64,000 bases of DNA. It comes from Orychophragmus violaceus. Taxonomy: Eukaryota > Streptophyta > Magnoliopsida > Brassicales > Brassicaceae. The position numbers and the translations under genes are program-made. Of the stretch, positions 34,263-46,579 are shown one piece after another; the first letter of the stretch is position 1, and each line of letters starts with the position of its first letter. The stretch covers positions 55,500,235-55,564,234 of the forward strand of contig CM058231.1 of the NCBI GenBank assembly GCA_030180135.1, in the 5' to 3' direction. The notes beneath the pieces were generated by a model. It was not told where the DNA came from, made no database searches, and saw nothing but the letters and a program-made list of their open reading frames with translations.

Positions 34263-36031
34263 GGTTCTTAGGTTGCTTGTAATTTGGATCATAACTGAAT
34301 CAAATGTTGATTTTTGAATCATGTTGTTGACTTTGTTCAATTAATTAAGATTCGATTTGTTTAAGTGAGTTTCCGACGATGAATTGTTTGTGAAAGTCAC
34401 GATCGATTATTAAATTGAATAGGTCAAAATTTTTGGTCCTTTAGTGGTTGTCATGAAGCTAATTGTTGAATCGATTAATTATTAATCGATTGTTGGACTT
34501 GTTGTACCATAAAAATTCGCTTGTGACTCGCTTTGTCTTTTAGTGTCATGTTCATATTAATTATTAAGATCATTGAATTGTTAATGTGATAATGTGAGCC
34601 GTAATTGATAAAACCCTAGCTCACTTTCGTTAGCAAGAAACGATCGTGCGTGTGCCAATCGTGTGTTCATGTGCGAGCGTTTTAATTGGATAACATTATC
34701 GATCGTATTAATAATTGAATGTCGTTGCTATTTTGATGCAATAGCGATCGTGTGTTGCTGCGATAAACAATCGCTAGCGTGATATTGGCTGAGACCGATC
34801 TTATGATCGTGAGGCAAGTGGGCTCGTGCCTTGCATAATCATGGGCCCACATATTGCGTTAATGGGCCGAGTTGGATCTAGGATCCGATTGTTTGGCCCA
34901 TTAAAATTTTACGTCCCGCGAATAGTCAATCGGTTAAACCGAGCTTCGCGGTTCGTTGCCCAAAACCACACCGATTAAACCGGTCCATTTAATTGGCGGT
35001 TAATTGTGTGTTTAAAGCCTTAAACCGCAAGTTAAATCAAATTGGCTAAAACACTAGGTGTTTCTTCCCGGTTTTGGATTTAACTGAACCGATCCAATTT
35101 ATTGGTGGTTCAAGCGGTTAACCCAAATCGCGGTTTGCTGGAAATAATTTAATACTTGGTATTATTTTATTTCTGGTTAAACCGGATTGAAATTCAAAAT
35201 TGAATTTTAACCTAAACCGAAGACTGGTCTAAGTTTGATTTGGTTGGACCAAATAATTTAGAGCTGGTCTGGTTTAGTAAATAACCGATGGTTTTGAGAG
35301 TTAATTTGGTCTTGGACCAAAATTAATAAACCGGATCGGTTATGTCAAATTATTGGGCCAGCTGGAATTCTATGGTCTTGGGCCAAGAATTGGGCCTATA
35401 ATTTGTGACCCAACCCAAAATATTTATAAAATATTAAATTAGAAATTTCTATTTTTAGTAAGTTACTAAATTTAGAAAGTTTCTAAAATAAGAAAGTTTC
35501 CCAAAATAGTAATCTTCTATTTTTGGAAATAAAACTTAAAAATCCTCAAAAACAATATCAAGCTTGGATGTCTTTCCAATCTTGTCAGCTACTTAACGCT
35601 TATTTGATTACAGATATGGCTTACAGTGTGAGGTGTCTGTTTTCGCGTAAGTAAAGTAGCATATAGTCACTAATTTCATTGGGAGTCCCAGATTTTAGTG
35701 ATTATTTGGCTGTAAGAGATTGGTTTCCTTGACTGGGCCATCGGGAGTCCCGGGCCTTGAGACATCTGGTGAATTTGGGCCTCGGGTCCAATTCACAACC
35801 GAGAGTTATTGGTTATAACTAGCTGTGTGTATGCTTACCAAGTAAAGCTAATTCCGGGTGACGGCCAGTGGCCCACTTTGGATTTAGCTGAACATGGGTC
35901 TCGGAATCATTGCATTCTTATGAGGTTAAACAAAGAAATTTTGAATGCAATGCGAGTTTTCTTATAAGTTATTAAGATTACTCTTTTATGAACTAAATAA
36001 CTAAAACTCTATTTATCTCTAAATTTCAGCT
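34263..36031 (+). other. Copia-2 5' leader; no gene seen
   Basis: About 1.8 kb of AT-rich untranslated leader, rich in AACCGG/CCGGTT-like phrases (34920-35350). Its last 500 bp resemble the Copia-4 leader (GGGAGTCCCGGGCCTTGAGA near 35740). No convincing coding frame. Confidence 0.65.
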
Positions 36032-36922
36032 ATGTCAAGCACAAACAATCAAAACACTTTCTCGATCCGGTATGTCCTTGAGATGGACAAACTGAACGGA
36101 TCAAATTTCTTGACTTGGTCGCGGAACCTGAGGCTGGTTCTCAGGCATGAGAGAAAGGACTATGTCCTTGAGAAAGCTCTCCCCGAGAGGATCGGATCCA
36201 AAGCCTGTCATGCAGTATATAATGCTTGGAATAAGCATTATAATGATGCGGTAGATGTGCGTGGTCTGATGTTGGCTACCATGGACTCAGATTTGCTGAA
36301 GCAATATGAGAACATGGAGTCGCCAATAGAGATGATCAGCAGCCTGAAATTGAAATTTCAGGAGCAGGTTAGAGTGGAGAGATACCAGTTGGTTAAATCT
36401 CTCACTAGCTGCAAGCTACCAAATGATCATCCAGTAAGTCCTCATGTCAGTAAAATGATGGGTTACATTGATAACCTGAGGAAACTGGATTATCCAGTTA
36501 GCCAGGAATTGGCAACTGAGATCATTCTGCAGTCACTGCCGTCAAGCTATGATAAGTTCGTAAGAAACTATATCAAGAAAGGCTTAACGAAGACGTTGAC
36601 TGAACTGCATGATATGCTCAAGACAGTTGAGCCAAACGTGAAGAATACCCTGTACAATCTCATGAATGAGAAGGGTAGGTTTACTAAACCTAATGCTGAC
36701 AAGGGTGAAGACAAAGTTGTCCAGCTTTTAAATCATGGCAAGCGTGTGTCTTCTGAGCCCGAGTCAGATACCTCTTACGTTGGTAAGTGCTGCTACTGTA
36801 AAGAGACTGGGCATTGGAAAAGAGATTGCATTAAATTCATGGAAGATTATGAGGAGTTAAAGTTGATGTATGAGACTACTTCCTCAGGTATTCATGTTAT
36901 TACTTCAAGTTATACCTTGTAG
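36032..36922 (+). CDS. Copia-2 gag
   Basis: An uninterrupted 296-codon frame from ATG 36032 (MSSTNNQNTFSIRYVLEMDK) to TAG 36920-36922. Copia capsid-type (UBN2/DUF4219-like) domain over residues 1-215, and a CCHC zinc knuckle at about 250-263 (CCYCKETGHWKRDC). It ends at the gag-protease border, where other copies read on into the protease. Gag is maintained while pol behind it is destroyed, as expected for an element that supplies or keeps gag but borrows pol functions. Confidence 0.87.
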   Translation: MSSTNNQNTFSIRYVLEMDKLNGSNFLTWSRNLRLVLRHERKDYVLEKALPERIGSKACHAVYNAWNKHYNDAVDVRGLMLATMDSDLLKQYENMESPIEMISSLKLKFQEQVRVERYQLVKSLTSCKLPNDHPVSPHVSKMMGYIDNLRKLDYPVSQELATEIILQSLPSSYDKFVRNYIKKGLTKTLTELHDMLKTVEPNVKNTLYNLMNEKGRFTKPNADKGEDKVVQLLNHGKRVSSEPESDTSYVGKCCYCKETGHWKRDCIKFMEDYEELKLMYETTSSGIHVITSSYTL

Positions 36923-39420
36923 GTATTGGATACTGATTGTGGCACTGATATTTGTTATAATATGCAGAGCCTGAACAACAATAGAACGTTGAAGGAAGGG
37001 CAAGTGGAACTGCGAGTCTGGAAGGAGCTTGGGATGCTGCCTCAGCCGTAGGGTTTTCATTTGTAAATGCCTTTGAGGCTTGGTTTTGTATTAAGTAATT
37101 GCTACAATGTACCTGCTTTAAGCAGAGTTGTTTTTCATTTTCTTATAAAGAATTTGAATGTTTTTCATTTTGATAAAGACAAGTTTTGTTCTTTTGATCT
37201 TAATGAAATGTTAATTGTAGCACCCTATTCAAGGAATGGGTTTTATATATTAAACCAAAGAGTGCCTAAATGTAACATAGATACCGAATTGGTTTAAATC
37301 TGATGAATTAAACCTGATTTTTCTTGGCATAAATGTTTTGGTCAAAGAGTAAGTCGGATTCAGAAACCCCATAGTTATGGACTTTTGGGCTCATTTGAAT
37401 GGATATCTTATGAGACTTGAATTCTGCTTACTGGACCAAAAGACAAAGGGCCCATCTTAGCCGAGCTAGAGAACGGCCCAAAGGCTTATTGGAGATTGAA
37501 CATACTCATGTATGTGGTCCGATGAGCAGTAATGCCAGAGAAAATTTCATGTACTTCATTGTCTCTACTGATTACTTCAGTGAGTGTGACTGTGTTCATT
37601 TGATGAGACACAAGTCGGAATTCTTTGACATGGTCGAAAGAGTTCCAGAGTGAGGTATAGAATCAAAGTGACAGAAGTATTGAGACTCTGGATTAGATCA
37701 AGAGTGAGAATACTTAAGTCATTGATAGTGTGATCATCTGAATGAGTGTGAAGTCGTTTCACAGCTCATTTCTCCTGAAAAACCTGGAGGTGTTTCTGTG
37801 AGAAAGAATCAGATCTTATTAGAAATGATTAAAGATGAGTCACACGAATCTTCCATGATATTCTTTAAGAATAACGCTCTAGTAATATCTAAGTTTACGC
37901 TGAAATAGTTCCACTAATATCAGTTGAAAGACACCACGTAAATGTGGATTGGAATCGATCCAAATTCGTCTTTACTGAGTATTTGTAGTTGTGCTACTTC
38001 GCTGGTTGTCCTAAGGAAACCAAGGCTTGTTACTTTTACGTCCGTTCTGTTTTCTAAGAAGGGAAGTTACTTTCCAAGAAGAACAGTGGGAGTAAAAGTA
38101 TAACTCGAAGAATTTCGAGAAATACAGGAGGCTGCTCAACCTGTTGAGGGAGAGCAACGGATGGATTTACAGATTTCTGTAGAATCTACACCTGTAGAGC
38201 CTGAAGTTCGCAGATATGAATGAATCAGTCACTAATCCGAGAGTGATTTCTCGTCATTAGTTGAACCTGATGATCATTGAAAGTTCGCATGATCTGATGA
38301 TCATTGAAAGCGACGAATCTGCGAAATTCAAAGAAGCGAAAGTAAGCCAGGACTCCGAAAAATTATACTATGTGTAAGTTAGCTTCATTGATCCATTCAT
38401 GGATGGAAGCAAACACATCGGAGTTGGAATCATCGTTCTGTTGAAGTAGTCAAAGTTTTGACTTAAACAGGAACGAAATGAAACTGTGCGTTTACTAAAA
38501 GATAAGTGGGAGCAATATTGCATTTCTCATAGTGTATGTCGATGACATACTGATTCTCGGAAATAACGTCCCAATGCTGCAGTCGGTAAAGGACTGGATT
38601 GGGAGTTAGTTTTGTGATTGACATGGGTAAAGCCACGTATGTTCTTGGATTTTGGATCTAAAGATAAAGATCCAAAAGTGCTGGTAGGACAAAGTCAGGA
38701 TTTTAAATTGACAAAGTCCTACACGAAATCAGCAATCCAAGAAGGGTTTTATGCCAATGTCACATGGCATTACGTTAAGCAAGATACAGTGTCCTACGAT
38801 AACTGCTGAGCTTGAATGCATGGATAGGATTCCATATGCGTCGGCAATTGGATCTATCATGTATGCCATGAAAACGTACTTGTTTTGATATTGCTTTAAT
38901 GTTAAGCAAGACAAGTAAAGACCAGTCAAATCCAGCAAAGAATCACTGGATTGCTGTAAAGAATATTCTGAAGTATTTGAGGAATACTTAGGATAAGTTC
39001 TTGATTTACGGAGAAAGTGAGGTGCTACAAGTCGATAGAATTTTAAAGGCAAGTTTCCAATAGACAAAGATAATTCCTGGTCACAGTCCGGCTATATCTT
39101 GTGTCTAACTGGCGGTGCAAGGCACTGTTGCTGACTCCATGACTTAAGCTGAACATTTCGCAGCTTGAGAAGCGGCGAAAGAGGATGTTTGGATAGAAGA
39201 GTTCATCACTGAACTTGATGTGATTCACAGCATAGATGAGCCTAGCTGCACATCAGAGGTCCAAACACCTTGAGGGTAGGTATAACCTATTCCATGAGAT
39301 ATATGACAGAGGTGTTAAGTAGATAAGCAAGTTTCATCGAATGAGAACGTTGCTAATCTATTAACGAAGCCACTCCTTATGCCTAAGCACGAGTCGCGGA
39401 CTGTAGCTGTAGGATGAGTG
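36923..39420 (+). pseudogene. Copia-2 pol remnant
   Basis: Recognisable in pieces against Copia-3: protease with DTDCGTDIC (about 36930), pre-integrase (37067-37297), integrase start EHTHVCGPMSSNARENFMYF (37495-37560), RT near YVDDIL (38537-38556), RNase H start SQSGYIL (39080-39100) and the pol end KPLLMPKHESRT-like (39365-39410). Frameshifts and stops occur every 50-200 bp and there are short deletions. Many lesions are shared with Copia-4. Confidence 0.82.
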
Positions 39421-40316
39421 AAATTAAGATGTAGTCTTAATTTCAGTGGGAGTTTGTAAAGGGCTTTACTTAGTTGTTTTGAAAGGTTCATGTAAACATA
39501 ATATTTTATGTTTATGAAATCTTATGATTTCTGGATTATTTTAACTATGATATAAATAATCGTTCCAAAAATGATTCATGTCATTATATATGGGCCATCG
39601 AAGTACATGAGTAGACTTGATCCTGAAACCCCATATTTAACGAAGTGACATAAATCATAGTGTCCATAGTCGAAGGTTGTTGAAATTGGAACAACAACAA
39701 CCTGTTGAGACTAGATTGTGTTGAGACTTATGACCAGGTTTCGAGGGGTCATAGATGCGCGGCATCAAAGTCGACACATAGGTATATGTAGGGGAGCGTA
39801 TGACCGGACATGGCCCGCTAATGAGAACTCTGCAAGATATTAATATCTGTGTCATAAGAAGTTCTCATATACGACTATAGAGTATAGTCCTTAGACCTGA
39901 GTTCGCATGCATGTGGCTGCACATGGAGTAATGCGCTTTGATCATTGTCTAACGCTGTTTCGTAACTGGGAGCTATACGGACCTTGGTTGGGTGTATTAT
40001 GAATTGTGTAGTTCATAGTGATGGAACAAGACGGGATTTGTCCCTGCCGTTTAACGGAGGTAATATCTCTAGGCCAATCGGAGATTTGATAGCTGGTAAG
40101 AGAATGGCCATTCCCAAACGGACTTGCCCAAGTCGTTTGCATTGTCAGTATCAAATCTGGTCCGATAAACATGGTCTGGCTATATAAGGATGACACGCAT
40201 CTTGCCTTATGCCAGATCGAGATATTGAGACAAAAGGATTAGGGAATGTAGGATTCCAGTACAATCGGAAGATTGTTTGGAATGTCCTTTGTAGGATTCC
40301 AGTACAAGTGGGAGAT
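39421..40316 (+). other. Copia-2 3' untranslated region with duplicated polypurine-LTR border
   Basis: Same noncoding region as in Copia-3 and -4, including the stem at 39675-39702. At its end the phrase GATTCCAGTACAA occurs at 40252 and again at 40295; the first copy runs through a corrupted polypurine tract into LTR-like sequence (GATTGTTTGGAATGTCC). So the 3' border is duplicated over 43 bp. Confidence 0.78.
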
Positions 40317-40991
40317 TGTTGGGAATGTCCTGAAATCTACCGTACTATCTCTAGAAAGTATGATAAGTGTCGAGATCAGACATAAGTCATAAATACTGGG
40401 TGATCATGATGGCTTGCTAGAGTCCGCTCTTGATCTATAAGTTTAGGACTTATTACCAGTATTGTATGATCCCAAAGGGTCACACACCATAGCTAACGGG
40501 AAAGTTAAGATGGAATTAATACGTTAAGATGCTAAGGCATTTACTGTATTTGTACAGAGAGTTGGGCAGACAACAAATGGGCTTTTGTCTGATTTGTGTC
40601 TTGGGCCCAAAAGTCTAATGGACCATTAGTTTAATTAATTAAACTTGGGCCCATTAGTGATTAAAAAGGAGAGATTCCAACATTAGGTTGACTAATGTTT
40701 TTGGCGTTTTTGGAAACCAGCCGTGGCTCTCTCTCTCTCAATCCTCTCTCTCTGTTGATTCATTCCATCCGGTCTAGCAGCCATCCGTGCTTGTAAGCGT
40801 GTGGATACCTGAGGAGGAGCCGATTCTCATCAGCTCTAATCTGATCTCATCTTTACCACCAATCATTCCGCTGCAAAAGGTAAAGATCAGGTTTGTTTTA
40901 TGATTCGTTTTGCAAGAACCTAGATCTGTTTAAGGATTTGTGTTAGGTTGTAATACGAGAATTAAACCTTGGAAACACCTATAATCCTACA
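40317..40991 (+). repeat. Copia-2 3' LTR
   Basis: 675 bp, TGTTGGGAATG to AATCCTACA, followed by TSD CTTTA. Confidence 0.92.
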
Positions 40992-40996
40992 CTTTA

Positions 40997-41851
40997 GTCG
41001 CATCCGGCAAATAGAAAGCCACCGGCAAAAAGAAAGCCACACACTTATTAGTAATGACACACTACTTCACTAAGTGGATTGAAGCGGAATCATACCAAAA
41101 GGTCAAAGACGTTCACGTTAAGGAGTTCATCTGGCGAAACATCGTGTGCCGACATGGACTACCCCACGAGATCGTCACCGATAACGGATCGCAATTCATA
41201 TCAAACATGTTCAAGGAGTTCTGTAGAACCTGGAACATAAAGATGACTTACTCAACGCCCCACTATCCTCAAGGGAACGGACTGGCAGAAGCAGCTAAAA
41301 GGGCAATCATGAATAGCCTCAAGAAAAGACTCAATGAGTGCAAAACAAGCTGGAGCGACGAGCTCCCAGCCGTACTCTGGGCTTACCGGACTACCCCCCG
41401 CAAATCCACCGGCGAGACTTCTTTTTCACTGGCTTATGGAATCGAGGCGGTAGTACCAGCCGAAATCCTCGTGACAAGCATCGGCAAAGAAGAATGCCCA
41501 CATCAAGAGGAACTTAACAACAAGATGATTACGGACGAGCTTGATCTCGTCGACGAGAGGAGAAATCTCGCATTAGCTCGAATCCAGAACTACCAACAAG
41601 CCGCAGCTCGCTACTACAATTCCAGGATTAAAACTCGAAGGTTTCAAGTAGGGGAGCTCGTCTTACGGAAAGTGTTCGACCATAACCATAAAAAGGAAAA
41701 ACACGCTGGAAAGTTAGGAGCAAAGTGGGAAGGTCCTTCCCAGGTCAGCGATGTTGTGAAGGATGGGGTCTACCGACTCAAGTCGGTGGAAACCCAGAAA
41801 CCTGAACTACAACCCTGGAACATCATCAACCTCAAAAGGTACTTTCACTAA
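40997..41851 (+). pseudogene. Tat-B integrase core and C-terminus
   Basis: Resumes the integrase after Copia-2 with a 19-bp tandem duplication and a stop at the start (41000-41040). A clean 265-codon frame then runs from 41054 to 41851: TDNGSQFISN with the second catalytic D, GNGLAEAAKRAIM with E, RKSTGETSFSLAYGIEAVVP, and C-terminal ELVLRKVF/GAKWEGP. The final block is the one after which Tat-A pol also stops. Inactive because it is split. Confidence 0.87.
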
Positions 41852-42566
41852 AGTACGCAACATAATCGAACTACGAAAGGGCTTGATCCCCTTAAAAGGG
41901 TACGTAGGCAGCTCGAATTCAAGCGCAGCCGCCCCTCCAACACAATGCTCTTACTGAGCTCGATAACTTCAAACGAAGTCGTATTAGCTTATCTTTGTGA
42001 AATCAAAATAAGTCCCTCGATCAATGTCTCTTTTCATTGTAAAAGTTAAGATTCGTTGCGAAATACTTCGCCATTACATTTTACCAAGTGATATGAAATT
42101 ATCTCTTCAAAAATTAAAAGGATATGAAATTATCTCTTCAGAAACAAACGGTATTAAGTTATCCTTTCCGAGCGACCTGAAACGGCCTCCCCTAAAATCA
42201 AGCGATATGAAATTATCTCTTTAAACCTAAGTGATATGAAATTATCCCTTCAAACCTAAGCCATCTGAAACGATCTCTTGAAAACCCAAAATTCTTCCAG
42301 CCTCATACAGATCAAAAGAATTGGGGGGCTGCCCCCTCCCCTTTTGCGTAAAAACAAAAAGGCCTCCACACACATTCAAAATAAATCTAGGTAAGTCTAC
42401 TTCGATTCATCTTATACTTAGCAATTTTCATTTTAGTTCAACACCAAGCTCGTGTTTCACATCGGGAAGGAGTTGTACCTCGAATGAATATTGAGAAAGA
42501 GCTCGAACTCAAATGCAATCAGTCCAAAAGTTCGTGAAAGAACTCCCTAAGGCAATTCAAGCCAGA
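41852..42566. repeat. Tat-B 3' spacer with tandem repeats
   Basis: No gene. GATATGAAATTATC-type units recur about five times between 42090 and 42250, the reverse complement of the Tat-A array phrase read on the element strand. The stretch includes AGCGACCTGAAACGGCC near 42172. Confidence 0.72.
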
Positions 42567-45056
42567 TTATGACTCCTCTTTAGAGGTTAAAACACTATAC
42601 GGCCGACTTTGTGCTAAGGTGTTAAAACAATAAAAGCTATGCCAAGGCATAAAAAATTGAAAGGAAATTCGTAAAAAGGGCTTGACGACCTCAAGTTCGC
42701 AAAAGCCCACTAGAGGGAAACATCCAAAAGTGATAAAAAAACCCCTTCGGGCTGGAACAAAACAATCAAAATTGTTGCGATCGCGAGGAAGCCTCGTCTC
42801 CATCCTCCACCAAATAACCGAGTCGCTAGACACCGCCGACAGGTTCAACTTGCCAATGCTGAAGTCAGAAACTGCCGCGGCATTCATCTCCTCCAGGGCC
42901 GCCCTCCTCTTATCAGCCAACGTCAGTACTTCCTCAGTTAGGTCGATCTCACCAGAGGCGAACTCCGCGATGAATTCGATATTGGCTAGGGTTTCCTAGA
43001 GGCAGATCTCGGCGTTGGTTTCGGCCTTCCGCCTTTCGCTTTTCTCCTTAATCTCCTTAAGGATCTCCAAGTACTCCCCGCTCATCTTCTTCCTGGCCTC
43101 ATGAGCTGCGACCTTCACGTCGAAGTTCCTTCCCACTAGGACCCTTTCCATATCAGCTCGATCATGAGCAGCTTGCAAAACTGCAACCCGGCTCGCTTCT
43201 TCGGCAACCAGAGTTCGACCCACAGCCGCTTGCAGCTTCGGAGAAAGATCTTCCTCCCGATTCTCGAGAATTAATAGGCGAGCCTCGATTCCCTCGTATC
43301 GAGCCAACCTCCTTTTAAACTCCTCCTCTCGGGCCAAGGACCCCTGCAGATGCACACTCAAATCAACGACCGTCTTCTTGACGGCCTCAAGCTCGCCCAC
43401 CCTTGATCCTTCGCGCAGCTCGCCCACCCGTGATCCTTCGCGCAGCTCGCGCTCGGAATTGGCCACAAATCCATTCGTAGCCTCCAGAAGCTACAGAAAA
43501 ATACTAATGCTGAGTTATCCAAACAAAAACAAGGAAAACGAAGTGCTGCGACCGTTACCTTTCCAATGGCCGTCGTTATCTCGGTGTATGAATCACCCAG
43601 GACAATGTCTCCAATAGCCGGGAGCTGGACACCCGCGGGCGCGAAACGCCTCAGCAGATAAGCTATGCTTCCGGGCGACCCGATATCTTCGCCCGATCTC
43701 CTCGAGATCTCTCCAGCGTCGACCCTCTGGCGCTTCGGCACGGGGGCTTCACTCCCACTCTGGCCGTCCGGAGAACCACTCGAATGGGAGTCATGTAAAA
43801 TTGGCTCCCCGGATGGTATCGGATCCGCCTCCCGGGCAATCAAAGAGGGAGGGACGCCGTCCGCCTCCACGACGGCATCGGCGACCCCTGTGCCCAGGGG
43901 AAGACTCGGAGGAGGGGGAGGAGGAGAATCACACATGGCAAAAAAGATGGCGTTGCTCAGATTCTCATCCCTCACCTTCTTCGCCAAATCCACAGGGTCC
44001 TTCCCATTCCGACGACTCCTTGCTCTCCGAGATAGTTTCTCACGAGGAGGTGTACTGGCGGTTGAACCATCATCCAAAGAATGATGACCTGCCCAAAAAA
44101 AAAAAGAGGATTAGATTTTTCCCGAGAACGACAAACAAAACATCACGGACAGACAACTCACTTTCTCCCGCCCGCTCAACGATACGAAGCGGAGGCTAAA
44201 CGGCTTGAACCGGGGAAACCCGGGGAGGCGAGGGAGAAAGTGGTAGGTCCCAAGGAACCCGAGGTTGATCCCGCAGAACCCGCCCGAGATCGATCCTCAG
44301 AGCAGCCTGCACGCGCTTTACCGTAAAACTATCCCAGCTGACGGCAACCCTCCTCAGTCGGGTTATTAAGGCCTTCGTAATCGGGTTGAGAGTGAGTGAT
44401 TTGGGAGACTCTGCAATATAGACCAAAACCATTCAGGAGTAGCCTAATAAAAAAAGGGGGAAGATCGAGTATTAAACCACAAATCTTACCAACGTTGGAA
44501 GCCCACCGCAGAGGGACAACCGAGTAATCAAATTCCCGGACCGAATGGTGGGTTATCCTGAAGAAAAAATACCGATCCCTCCATGCATCTCTCGTCGGGA
44601 TACCATCTAAGACTCTCCCGAAACGAGGGGAAAGGCGATACATCCCCGGAAAATGAGTGTCCTGCTTTACCGAGCAAACTCGCATGAGCTCTTCGGGCCC
44701 GGACTCAATCCCTTCTTCTGTGGCCCTGACCCCAAGTCCGACGACGTACCAACAAAATTTGGCGTCATCTGAGGAAACGCCAACTGGAGTTGGGCCAGCA
44801 CTAAGAAAATAAGGCGGGGAATGGGGAAGAAGAGCCCGCATTTTTCGAAATAGGCATAGGAGGCACAACAGTAGCCTTCCACGACGGTTTCCGGCGAAAT
44901 CGCCGGCGACGGGATGACAATCTCAACTTCTGGCGGAATCCGGCACTGCGTCCGTAATCGCCTAATGAGATTCTCGGTCAGAATGGACGGAGGATGCGAA
45001 CCGAACGATCCCGCCGCCGCGCTCGTACTAGCTCCCGTCGCCTCTGTCAGAGCCAT
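42567..45056 (-). pseudogene. Antisense additional ORF of Tat-B
   Basis: Counterpart of 20240-22756, again opposite to pol. From the start at 45056 (MALTEATGASTSAAAGSFGS): the Transposase_28-like domain with a frameshift near 44750-44780, continuing LGVRATEEGIESGPEELMRV to WASNVGKICG near 44490. Then come a proline-rich exon (44077 to about 43555: RARSRRNGKDPVDLAKKVRD, PPPPPPSLPLG), an intron, and a coiled-coil exon (about 43490-42700, with duplicated ELREGSRVG and DVKVAAHEARKKMSGEYLEI). A stop near 42997 breaks it. Exon order and the end block EEMNAAAVSDFSI are kept relative to Tat-A. Confidence 0.7.
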
Positions 45057-45640
45057 GAGGAAGAGTGTAGCAAAATAAAAAGAAACTTCTAGAAAAGGTC
45101 TCTGACAACAAAAAAACTAGAGCAAGAAAAAGAAGCAAGACGCAAATGAGAAGAGGGAAAGTTACTCCCAAACAATATGAAGAGTTGTTTGTAGTGGGAA
45201 TCGTGCAGAATCTCAAACGAACGATTCCAAAACTCGTAATAATTACGAGAAAATCGAGACGGTTAAGATCCCTCGCCTTCCCCCATCTTAACCGTTATTT
45301 CAAAATCGACGGCTACGAACGCGCGACAGCTAGGTCACATCAGTGAAAGACCGAGCCCGAAAAGACTCTTCGTGGCCTTCGAAACTCAGCCATCAGCGAG
45401 CGACCGGATGCACGGTGGGAGATGAAGGTCTCTAAATAAATACATGAACGGCTGCCGATGCGCTAAAAAGCAGGTCAGTTCGACCCACGCACCCACCCTT
45501 AACCGTTGGATCGAAACAAGATCTACGGATGGGGCGAAAGTAATCATCAGGTTTATCACACCTGAGGCGTACGCTTCTTCCCAAGAACGCCAACCGCCCA
45601 TCAACCTCGACTTGTCGAAATTAATGGGCTGGGGGGCTAT
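45057..45640 (+). other. Tat-B sequence between antisense ORF and 3' LTR
   Basis: Noncoding on both strands. Homologous (inverted) to 19783-20239 in Tat-A. It would hold the promoter of the antisense ORF, and it ends with the polypurine tract GGGCTGGGGGGCTAT (45626-45640). Confidence 0.65.
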
Positions 45641-46178
45641 TGTTGGTACTGGGTTTCCCTCTAGGAAATTCGGCCCATAAACAAATAAGACCAAGGCCCA
45701 TATCATGAGCCCGTTCCAAAATCAAAGACAGAGAGATCGTCTGATTCCTTTGTTGGGCCCATACGATTGACATCCTGACAAGGCCCAAGCAACGCCGAAG
45801 TGAGAAGCGATCGGGCTCTAGCTCGATAGGAGAAGAGGCGGAGATAGAGCAACCCGGTCTTCGTCAGTTCAACAGATCCACGCAAATCTCGGAGATCGTT
45901 ATCACGACGAGGTCGAAATATCGGAACAAGAGGATCAAAGTCGAGAGTATTTAAAAGAAGAAGTGGCAATTCATTCAGGACATTCTAACCCTAATTAAGA
46001 ACAATTCGACTAGATAGCTCGATTATCATACTTTGTACTCTCTTTTTCGACTGTGTTTGTTCTATCTCGACGATCAATCTCAATAAAATCTTTGATTCAT
46101 AGGAAATCTATACAATTTCTATATCCTAAAGTCCAAATCCACGATTACAAATTCTTGGTGTTAAACTCAGATCTCACA
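45641..46178 (+). repeat. Tat-B 3' LTR
   Basis: TGTTGGTACTGGG to GATCTCACA, 538 bp, directly after the polypurine tract. TATA-like TATTTAAAAG at 45948-45957. Inverted copy of 19244-19782. Confidence 0.88.
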
Positions 46179-46579
46179 TGGACTGGAGTCTTCCTTTTGA
46201 GGTAATGTGTGATGCCAGTGACTATGCTATAGGAGATGTGCTTGGGCAGAAGAAGGATATGAAACTCCATGCTATCTATTACGCAAGTAGAACCCTCGAT
46301 GAAGCTCAAAGGAATTATGCAACCAATGAGAAGGAATTGTTGGCAGTTGTGTTTGCTTTCGAGAAGTTCCGCCCCTATCTGAATGGATCCAAAGTAGTTG
46401 TGTATACTGACCATTCCGCGCTTAAGTATCTGATGCAGAAGAAAGATGCTAAGCCAAGGCTACTAAGATGGATTTTGTTGCTCCAAGAGTTTGACATAGA
46501 GGTGAGAGAAAAGAAAGGGGTAGAAATGGTGTTGCTGATCATCTATCACGGATTAGGATCGATGAAGACGTTCCTATAG
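46179..46579 (+). pseudogene. Athila-1 RNase H
   Basis: Continues Athila-1 pol after the 28-kb insertion complex: DWSLPFEVMCDASDYAIG (first Asp), ATNEKELLAVVFAFEKF (Glu), VVYTDHSALKYLMQKKDAK (Asp) and LLQEFDIEVREKKGVE. A frameshift near 46530 disrupts the end. RNase H would remove RNA from the RNA-DNA hybrid. A frame beginning exactly at the Tat-B LTR edge shows the insertion point. Confidence 0.87.

Larger units (their letters stand above)
33573..40991 (+). mobile_element. Copia-2: full-length copia with decayed pol
   Basis: LTRs 33573-34247 and 40317-40991 (675 bp each, about two differences by eye), TSD CTTTA (33568-33572, 40992-40996), PBS at 34249 and a polypurine tract at 40307-40316. 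It interrupts Tat-B integrase, whose frame resumes after it. The near-identical LTRs mean a recent insertion, yet only gag is open. The body matches Copia-4 while the LTR matches the solo LTR at 10923. Confidence 0.92.
33009..46178 (+). mobile_element. Tat-B: Tat-lineage Ty3/gypsy retrotransposon, 5'-truncated, + strand
   Basis: Begins within pol between the second RNase H and integrase (IEIDDDLDP block, matching Tat-A) right after Copia-3. It is split by Copia-2 (33573-40991) and goes on with integrase (40997-41851), tandem repeats, the antisense ORF and the 3' LTR (45641-46178). Same architecture as Tat-A in inverted orientation, so the two copies form a very long inverted repeat with outer ends 19244 and 46178. 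The right LTR end abuts Athila-1 RNase H directly. Confidence 0.87.
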
